From CAZOVK01 sp964583165 (GTDB taxonomy: Bacteria; Bacillota; Clostridia; Lachnospirales; WRAX01), in contig CAZOVK010000104.1 in NCBI GenBank assembly GCA_964583165.1, forward strand, positions 1 through 6,162: a stretch of DNA of 6,162 nt, written 5' to 3'. Of this stretch, positions 1 through 6,162 are shown piece by piece. The translations under genes were made by a program, and so were the position numbers. The notes under the pieces are model-generated. The model ran no database searches. It saw nothing but the letters and a program-made list of their open reading frames with translations, and was not told the origin of the DNA. Position 1 is the first letter of the stretch; each line of letters begins with the position of its first letter.

Positions 1-644
<644 letters not shown>

Positions 645-648
<4 letters not shown>

Positions 649-2216
649 ACCGCCTCCCCCTCAATCTCAGCAATAATCGCGTTTATTTCGGCGCGCAAAA
701 CATCCTCACGCGCCACAATTCGCTCAATTTCTGCATTCAGAGCGTTTATGTCAATAATCTCTCGTTTATCCTCTTGCTCGACATATGTAGACACCGATAG
801 ATTGTAGCCTTGTTCTGCAATATCACCGTTTGGCACTAACCTTGCGGTGTATTCCTCGTCGGCGCGGTCGGTGTATATCTTGATAATTTTATCAATATTC
901 TCCTGCGTCAGCTTATTGCTGTTCGTGACCTTCACATACTCTCGTGAAGCATCAATGAACAGCGTTTTGTTTTCGCTTTTGTTCTTTTTCAAGACCATAA
1001 TGCAAGTGGCGATGGACGTACCATAGAAAAGGTTATCCGGCAATTGAATCACGCAGTCAACGAAGTTGTTGTCAATCAGGTACTGGCGTATTTTTTGCTC
1101 TGCGCCGCTGCGATAAAAGATGCCGGGGAAGCAGACAATCGCCGCCGTACCGCTTGTGGCGAGCCAATTAAGCGCGTGCATAATAAACGCCAAGTCTGCC
1201 TTGCTTTTGGGCGCAAGCACTCCGGCAGGTGAAAAACGCGGGTCATTGATGAGAAGCGAATCACTGTCGCCCGCCCATTTTATTGAGTACGGCGGATTTG
1301 ACACGATAGCTTCAAAGGGCTCGTCGTCCCAGTGGAGCGGGTCGGTGAGTGTGTCGCCGTGACCAACGTCGAACTTGTCGTAGTCGATGTCGTGAAGGAA
1401 CATATTGATGCGACAAAGGTTGTAGGTGGTTATGTTGATTTCCTGCCCAAAGAAACCATTTCGGACATTGTCCTTGCCCAGTATCTTTGCAAATTTCAGT
1501 AACAGCGACCCAGAACCGCAAGCGGGGTCATACACCTTGTTGACCTCCGTTTTGCCAACAATAGTCAGACGGGTTAATAGCTCTGAAACCTCCTGCGGCG
1601 TGTAATATTCTCCGCCGGATTTACCGGCATTGCCTGCGTACATTCCCATTAGAAACTCGTAAGCGTCGCCAAACGCGTCTATCGTGTTCTCACGGTAGTC
1701 GCCGAGTTTCATATCACCTACGCCTTTTAATAGTTTGACGAGGCGTTCGTTGCGCTTTGCTACCGTGCCCCCGAGTTTATTGCTGTTTACGTCGATGTCG
1801 TCAAACAGCCCGCGGAAGTTGTCTTCGGATGGCGTTCCCTGTGCAGAGGCTTCAATGTTTTTGAACACTGTTTCAAGGGTTTCATTCAGGTTCTCATCGG
1901 TCGCGGCTCGTTTGAGTACGTTCTCGAAAAGTTCCGACGGCAAAATGAAGAAGCCTTTGGTATTCACCAAATCCTCTCGTGCCGCTTCGGCTTCCTTATC
2001 CGATAGTCTGGCGTAATCAAATGAGGCGTTACCCGCCTCACGCTCGCCCTCATTTATATAAGCGGTGATGTTCTCTGAGATATAACGATAAAACAAGATG
2101 CCGAGGACATATTGTTTGAAATCCCAACCGTCCACGCTCCCACGTAGGTCGTTGGCGATACCCCATATTGTGCGGTGGAGTTCCGCGCGCTCTTGCTCTT
2201 TGCGGTTATCGGCCAT
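645..2216 (-). CDS. hsdM: Type I restriction-modification DNA methyltransferase subunit HsdM
   Basis: This is the N6-adenine methyltransferase subunit of a type I system. Two copies join one HsdS to form the modification enzyme and supply the methylation side of the restriction complex. The 523 residues match the usual length of type IC (EcoR124I-like) HsdM, about 520. The N-terminal helical domain (residues about 8-170, with GWDFKQYVLGILFYRYISE at 30-48) leads into GGEYYTPQEVSELLTRL at 201-217. Next come the S-adenosylmethionine-binding motif DPACGSG (230-236) and the catalytic motif SNPPY (306-310, NPPY being typical of N6-adenine enzymes). The C-terminal tail is helical. The ATG at 2214-2216 has a strong AGGAGGG site 8 bases upstream. 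The stop overlaps the hsdS start by ATGA, implying translational coupling. All key motifs are intact, so the methylase should be active given a working HsdS. No hsdR lies in the window; it may sit beyond hsdS. Confidence 0.96.
653..661 (-). promoter_or_regulatory. Ribosome binding site of hsdS
   Basis: On the coding strand AGGGGGAGG precedes the hsdS ATG with a 4-base gap (CGGT). It lies within the last hsdM codons, so hsdS translation can restart from ribosomes finishing hsdM at the ATGA overlap. It supports the ATG at 646-648 as the true start. Confidence 0.7.
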
Positions 2217-2224
2217 TGTCCGTA

Positions 2225-2231
2225 CCCTCCT
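2225..2231 (-). promoter_or_regulatory. Ribosome binding site of hsdM
   Basis: The coding strand reads AGGAGGG followed by eight bases and then ATG. It is a near-perfect Shine-Dalgarno sequence at good spacing and fixes the hsdM start at 2216. Confidence 0.8.
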
Positions 2232-2296
2232 GCTTCTTATCGCTGTCTTTGGCGCCGCCAGAGCGAATCCACTAATCGACTTCCGAAACTTAGAAT

Positions 2297-2326
2297 TTCA
2301 TAGTTTTCAGCCTTGTGCGACGACAA
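2297..2326 (-). promoter_or_regulatory. Weak promoter candidate for hsdM-hsdS in the 155-bp spacer
   Basis: The 2217-2371 spacer is the only visible non-coding stretch that could start hsd transcription. On the minus strand TTGTCG (2321-2326) and TATGAA (2297-2302) are separated by 18 bases. Each matches the sigma-70-type consensus at 4 of 6 positions. Such matches arise often by chance. Transcription could instead read through from the deacetylase gene, since no convincing terminator is seen in the spacer. Confidence 0.22.
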
Positions 2327-2371
2327 ATCACGACTTTTAATCCATCGTAGATTATGACCGCGAATATGCGT

Positions 2372-3196
2372 TTATTCAAGCTCTTCAATCGCGAAGTACT
2401 CACGACTGAAAATTCTATAATACAGCATAGCCGGAATCTTGTTATAATAAGGCTGAACATCCGTAATAACCTGCCACTGGCTCTTATGGGCATTACAAAC
2501 CGCTTTTTTTCTGTTGCCATACGCACTTATGCCCACATAGAAATCTGGCTTGGGCAAGCCCGCGCTACCTACATAGTTGTTGCGGAAAGTCTTTGAAACC
2601 TTTAGCGCAAGCTGAATCATCTTCCCCGGCAAGGTCATCAAATACAATCGATTAACGCCCATATGATTTTCTTTTAGTAACTCCCTAGTACACCGCCCCG
2701 CCGTCAAGTGGTCAGTATGACCATAAAGACCAATCGAGCTATCAAACGTAATCACAATATCGGGCTGAAAGCGCGCGATTCGTTCGGTAATACTTGCTTT
2801 AATGAGTTTGTTGTCAACAGTATTCAAGTAACGGTCGGGAAAATCTAACACTTCCATATGATTCGCGCCTAAAATCGCCTTCACGTTTTGCAACTCATTA
2901 AGTCGAAACGCCCCCAACCCGCTTTGTTCGACAAGCCCACCCGTAGGCCCATCTTCACCATGTGTCAGATAGAGCAGAAAGACCTCACTGCCCGCCTCAT
3001 GTAAACGCGCCAGTGTTCCCGCCACCATGACCTCATCATCGGGATGCGCCACAACGAGCATGACCCAGTGTTTTTTACTAAACAACCCCTCATGCGCCCC
3101 ATTCGGTATACCCGCGTCATTCACATAACTATGCAAGAACCAAACCAGCGCAACCAGTATCAACAGAACCGCCGCAAGAACATAAAGAAACCACAT
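2372..3196 (-). CDS. Membrane-anchored PIG-L/LmbE-family zinc deacetylase
   Basis: PIG-L/LmbE enzymes are zinc hydrolases that remove N-acetyl groups from GlcNAc-type sugars, as MshB, BshB and diacetylchitobiose deacetylase do. The 274-residue protein starts with one hydrophobic helix (residues about 2-21), which looks like an uncleaved signal anchor, so the catalytic domain may face outside. The family's first motif is complete as AHPDDE at 50-55, with H51 and D54 as expected zinc ligands and D53 as likely catalytic base. GHTDH at 159-163 supplies the third zinc histidine. AHKSQ at 236-240 matches the conserved C-terminal histidine motif. The gene starts 11 bases after the symporter stop, with GGGGG five bases before its ATG, and is probably the last gene of that transcript. 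The substrate is unknown. A sugar imported or trimmed by the neighbours, or a cell-surface glycan, are both possible; a membrane anchor fits the second better. Confidence 0.9.
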   Translation of the reverse strand: MWFLYVLAAVLLILVALVWFLHSYVNDAGIPNGAHEGLFSKKHWVMLVVAHPDDEVMVAGTLARLHEAGSEVFLLYLTHGEDGPTGGLVEQSGLGAFRLNELQNVKAILGANHMEVLDFPDRYLNTVDNKLIKASITERIARFQPDIVITFDSSIGLYGHTDHLTAGRCTRELLKENHMGVNRLYLMTLPGKMIQLALKVSKTFRNNYVGSAGLPKPDFYVGISAYGNRKKAVCNAHKSQWQVITDVQPYYNKIPAMLYYRIFSREYFAIEELE

Positions 3197-3201
3197 AAAA
3201 A

Positions 3202-3206
3202 CCCCC
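3202..3206 (-). promoter_or_regulatory. Ribosome binding site of the PIG-L gene
   Basis: GGGGG lies five bases (TTTTT) before the ATG, inside the 11-base gap after the symporter stop. It supports the chosen start. Confidence 0.5.
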
Positions 3207-3207
3207 G

Positions 3208-4512
3208 CTAACGGCTTATTTTCAGCTTCGTAATCATAACAAACCCAATCGCCGCCATAACCACAGCCAGAGGGCCAACAATGATAACACCGAGTGGCTT
3301 ATCAACAGAATTGCCGAATAAGTCTAACAAAACACCCACAGAGAATGCCGCGATTGATACCATAAACTTATTGATAAGCCCCTGCACGCCGAAGAACAAC
3401 GCCTCGCGGTGTTTGCCCGTCACGCGCACGTCTTCGTCGATTATTTCTGAGATAATGACGTTCGGTATAACCATCAGCCCCGAATATGGGAAGCCCAGCA
3501 AAAGCATAAATCCAAAACCCAGATAAACAGGGTTAATACCTGTAGTTTTAATCACAGGTGTCAACGTAATAAGCAAACACACCACAACATAACTTAAAAT
3601 CGACACTTTAAGCCCACCCGCCGCCGTCAGCTTCTTCACGAGGATATTATAAACAGGTATAAACGCCAGCGCCGACACAACCGAAGCGATAAACAGAATA
3701 CTTGACATACCGCGCTCTAAACCAAGCAATACAGTCGTTATGAAAATTAAATTATACTGAATTAACTGGAAGCCCAAGAAAAACGTCGCAAAACCAATCA
3801 TATATGTACGGAAAGTCTTATTTAAAAGCGCGCTCTTAACGTTCGTGATGATATTACTCTTCTGCTTTTCTTCCTTAGTTTCATGATAAGCCGTCACTCG
3901 CACGGTCAAAACAGGCCCCACCAGCGTTAACAAACAGATAACGGACATTACAAACCCGCTCAACTGATAACCCAACTTATCAATCAATGTACCGCTGGCG
4001 CCCATTGCGATGCCCATACCCAAGATACCAAAGAACGCTACAAAACTTTGGATGAACATACGCTGACCTTTGTCTTTAGCTATTTCGGGCAACAACGCAA
4101 AATACGGGTTCACAACCACCGTATATGCAAAATAGAACAGATTGACCGATACGGCCACCCAAATAAACCGCAAAACCGCGTTATCGGGCAAACTCCCCGT
4201 ATACCAAAGCATATTAAACGCTATTACCATCGGCAACGCACCCATGACGATAAACGGCAACCGCCGCCCAAACTTACTCTTCTTGAAACTGTCACTCCAG
4301 TTAGCTACCAGTGGGTCAGCCACAGCGTCTACAATACGCCCGAGCATCAAACACACGCCAACCAAACTACCCTTCATAATAATATCGCCCGTGTTCGGCG
4401 CTAGAAAAATCAACAACCATGTTGTTATAAACTGGTTCAACATACCCGGCCCGATATGCCCGACCGCAAAAATAATCTGCCTAATGCCCTTTAATTCCTT
4501 ATAGGTGTTCAT
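3208..4512 (-). CDS. GPH-family (MFS_2) glycoside:cation symporter
   Basis: This is a 434-residue polytopic membrane protein, about 12 helices, of the glycoside-pentoside-hexuronide:cation symporter family (relatives: MelB, XylP, UidB). These carry sugars inward with H+, Na+ or Li+. Family marks are clear: GRIVDAVADPLV (58-69), whose D62 and D66 match the two helix II acids that bind the cation in MelB; FGRRLPFI (81-88) in the first cytoplasmic loop; and IIDEDVRVTGKHREALFFG (357-375) in the late loop, followed by NKF (381-383). The helix I and IV positions corresponding to the MelB sugar-binding acids (D19, D124) appear to be G23 and V134, so the substrate is unlikely to be bound as in MelB. 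There is no C-terminal IIA-like domain. The ATG overlaps the glycosidase stop (ATGA, 4509-4512), implying coupling; the imported sugar is probably that enzyme's substrate. Confidence 0.93.
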   Translation of the reverse strand: MNTYKELKGIRQIIFAVGHIGPGMLNQFITTWLLIFLAPNTGDIIMKGSLVGVCLMLGRIVDAVADPLVANWSDSFKKSKFGRRLPFIVMGALPMVIAFNMLWYTGSLPDNAVLRFIWVAVSVNLFYFAYTVVVNPYFALLPEIAKDKGQRMFIQSFVAFFGILGMGIAMGASGTLIDKLGYQLSGFVMSVICLLTLVGPVLTVRVTAYHETKEEKQKSNIITNVKSALLNKTFRTYMIGFATFFLGFQLIQYNLIFITTVLLGLERGMSSILFIASVVSALAFIPVYNILVKKLTAAGGLKVSILSYVVVCLLITLTPVIKTTGINPVYLGFGFMLLLGFPYSGLMVIPNVIISEIIDEDVRVTGKHREALFFGVQGLINKFMVSIAAFSVGVLLDLFGNSVDKPLGVIIVGPLAVVMAAIGFVMITKLKISR

Positions 4513-6162
4513 ATAATCCCCCGTTCTTTGAGATAAAGTATTGTGCTTGCCGCAAAACCGCTCCAGCCTTGTAACATTGAACCCGCGCCCGTAATAGGGT
4601 TATAGTATTCGGGCAATGTATAATGCCCGAGTTCTAAAGCCTTCGTAAAAGCCCGCGTTAGCGCATATCCCCAATCCATGCCGTGTTGAGCCTTTGCCAG
4701 CGCATAAACCGCCGACAAGTACGCCCATTCACTGCCATTGTGATATACATAGTCATAGTTTGACTTCTCTACCAGATGTTCCTTATATTTATAAGGCGGA
4801 AAGGCGCACATAACGCCCCAGTCGCCGAAAGGCTGTTCCTGATTGTTTCTCGTTTCAAGTAAGCACTCCATCTGCGTCAGCACACTAAGCGCCCGCTTCT
4901 CATCAGCTATGCCATACAAAACCGTAAATACCGTATCAACAGACAAGTTATCCTCATAATACCTGTCATTGCGGTAGTTGATGTAATACCCTTTGTCATC
5001 GTCCCACAAAAACTCATTGATACCGCGCTTAACCTTTTCCGCGAAGTCCAGATACTTGCCACCCTCGCCGCGCAACAACGCCCCCAAACCCGTCAATCCA
5101 CGATAGAACAAGGCTTCTAAATAAGTCACATACCCGCAACGATATACATTATCAACCCAGTCATGGCGGTTGAACTCTTCTCGGTAGAGTAAATTATTGG
5201 AGTCAGCCTGACTAATCAGCTTGTCCGCTACAAAACACAGCAACTCCTCTAAACTTCGCTCCCCTACCCTCTCATTCAACACGCCCCAATCACCCGTATG
5301 AGCCACATAATCGTTGGTCAGAATTAACAGAAAATGCGGAGAATCCAAATGATTATCCCAGAATCTAAGCCCATGTGTCCTGACAGCACTAGGGCATTGC
5401 CCGTTCTCATCAACACCCGAAGCCAGAGTCAATATCTGGTTCCGCACATATTGCGGCTTATGCGCCAAACACGCCAAAGCCGTATAATACCCGTCGCGGT
5501 AATACGTTCGCGCGGGGCTTTGATAATTAACCCCAGCGAAGAACCCCTTAAACCCCCCGACTTCTTTATAACTACTAATCGCGCAATTCAAGGCGCTAAC
5601 AAACAACGCCTTTAACTGTTGATTTTCCAGCTTAATACTATTCTGAAGATATGAGCGATAATCCAATGCTTCATCAAATGCCCTATCAAAACCCGCCACA
5701 GAGAATAAAGACCTATCATCTTCACTGTAAGAAAACGTAAGCTTAATCTCCTGCTTGCCAGCGGATGATACACTATAGTGATAGCCGTTGCCCTCTCGCT
5801 CACGCAATGTCAGCGGGCGGTTTGACTTTACACTAAACCCGTTCTTCCCCGCTTCAGTCAAGATGAACCCAAAATGAAAGTCAATTTTAGCGGTTTCAGC
5901 GCAAAGCACACGCAAATAAACGGCTGAACTGCTTTCATCTATAAAACCCGTTATCTCAACACCCTTACCGAAATACTCCGTAACCTGCATTCGCCCAATC
6001 ATGGTATTACGTTTGTCGTCAAGCGCCGAAACAGCTACGCCATCCACAACCAAAGACGAGTAAAAACTGTTCTCAACAAAAATCGGGAATCTGTCGGCTA
6101 CGGCAAACTTACTGACATTGCCACAGCCGTCAACCTGCGCAAGAACCGTAAGGTTAGAGATG
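4509..6162 (-). CDS. Six-hairpin (alpha/alpha)6 glycosidase, GH63/debranching-enzyme-like, 5' end outside window
   Basis: The frame is open from the window edge to TGA at 4509-4511, giving 550 visible codons. A TTG at 6051-6053 could be mistaken for the start, but the frame continues 36 codons upstream without a stop and in the same protein style (ISNLTVLAQVDGCGN). The first ~160 visible residues look like a beta-rich N-terminal domain. The rest is an (alpha/alpha)6 toroid typical of inverting glycosidases: RTYYRDGYYTALACL (218-232), RHDWVDN (332-338), HNGSEWAYLSAVYA (474-487) and LPEYYNPITG (516-525) followed by QGWSGFAAS. By resemblance to GH63 and YgjK-like enzymes, D334 or D337 is a candidate general acid and E518 a candidate general base; these are inferences from motif shape. 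The visible part shows no signal peptide, so location is open, but the coupled symporter suggests cytoplasmic action on an imported oligosaccharide. Exact family and substrate are uncertain. Confidence 0.85.
   Translation of the reverse strand, partial: ISNLTVLAQVDGCGNVSKFAVADRFPIFVENSFYSSLVVDGVAVSALDDKRNTMIGRMQVTEYFGKGVEITGFIDESSSAVYLRVLCAETAKIDFHFGFILTEAGKNGFSVKSNRPLTLREREGNGYHYSVSSAGKQEIKLTFSYSEDDRSLFSVAGFDRAFDEALDYRSYLQNSIKLENQQLKALFVSALNCAISSYKEVGGFKGFFAGVNYQSPARTYYRDGYYTALACLAHKPQYVRNQILTLASGVDENGQCPSAVRTHGLRFWDNHLDSPHFLLILTNDYVAHTGDWGVLNERVGERSLEELLCFVADKLISQADSNNLLYREEFNRHDWVDNVYRCGYVTYLEALFYRGLTGLGALLRGEGGKYLDFAEKVKRGINEFLWDDDKGYYINYRNDRYYEDNLSVDTVFTVLYGIADEKRALSVLTQMECLLETRNNQEQPFGDWGVMCAFPPYKYKEHLVEKSNYDYVYHNGSEWAYLSAVYALAKAQHGMDWGYALTRAFTKALELGHYTLPEYYNPITGAGSMLQGWSGFAASTILYLKERGII
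4518..4522 (-). promoter_or_regulatory. Ribosome binding site of the symporter gene
   Basis: GGGGG lies five bases before the ATG, within the last codons of the glycosidase gene. The same run and spacing precede the PIG-L gene. Confidence 0.5.

Noticed and set aside
2240..2266. Imperfect hairpin (TCGCT...AGCGA outside, TGGC-GGC-GCCA inside) as a terminator
   Set aside because: The stem is interrupted by an uneven internal loop and is followed on the coding strand by AAGAAGCAGG, not a T run; it also lies just before the hsdM ribosome binding site.
4048..4504. Two overlapping plus-strand frames of about 120 codons opposite the symporter gene
   Set aside because: They are antisense to a clear GPH symporter, low in complexity from the A/C-rich strand, and show no known domain.
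6051..6053. TTG as start of the glycosidase
   Set aside because: The frame is open for 36 more codons up to the window edge, with protein-like sequence and no stop, so the gene is 5'-truncated by the window, not started here.

Overview
This window looks like bacterial chromosomal DNA of intermediate G+C, probably from a Bacillota/Clostridia-type anaerobe. That guess rests on the strong GGAGG- or GGGGG-type ribosome binding sites, the tight gene packing and the style of the proteins, and it is not secure. Every real gene is on the minus strand, so the genetic order runs from high to low coordinates. Both ends of the window cut through a gene.

Region A (6162 down to 2372) is a compact three-gene carbohydrate cluster. 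It starts with a glycosidase of the six-hairpin (alpha/alpha)6 type, related to GH63 and glycogen-debranching enzymes, whose 5' end lies outside the window. A 4-bp ATGA overlap joins it to a glycoside-pentoside-hexuronide (GPH) type sugar:cation symporter. Eleven bases later comes a membrane-anchored PIG-L/LmbE-type zinc deacetylase. The layout suggests one transcript: the symporter imports a glycoside, the glycosidase cuts it, and the deacetylase acts on an N-acetylated sugar or a surface glycan. The substrate cannot be read from the sequence.

Region B (2371 to 2217) is a 155-bp spacer. It holds the hsdM ribosome binding site, a weak promoter candidate and an imperfect hairpin, with no convincing terminator.

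Region C (2216 down to 1) is a type I restriction-modification locus with an intact hsdM followed by hsdS, again joined by an ATGA overlap. hsdS is open for 216 codons and runs off the window edge. Its last 18 visible codons are a perfect tetranucleotide tract (GACA on the coding strand, at least 13.5 copies). The tract follows directly on a type IC-like central conserved region, between the first target-recognition domain and whatever follows. This is the most interesting feature of the window. It has the structure of a phase-variable specificity subunit, in which slippage would switch between full-length HsdS and a half-length, single-TRD HsdS, while in-frame changes of three units would alter the spacer by four residues. 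hsdR and the second half of hsdS are not visible.
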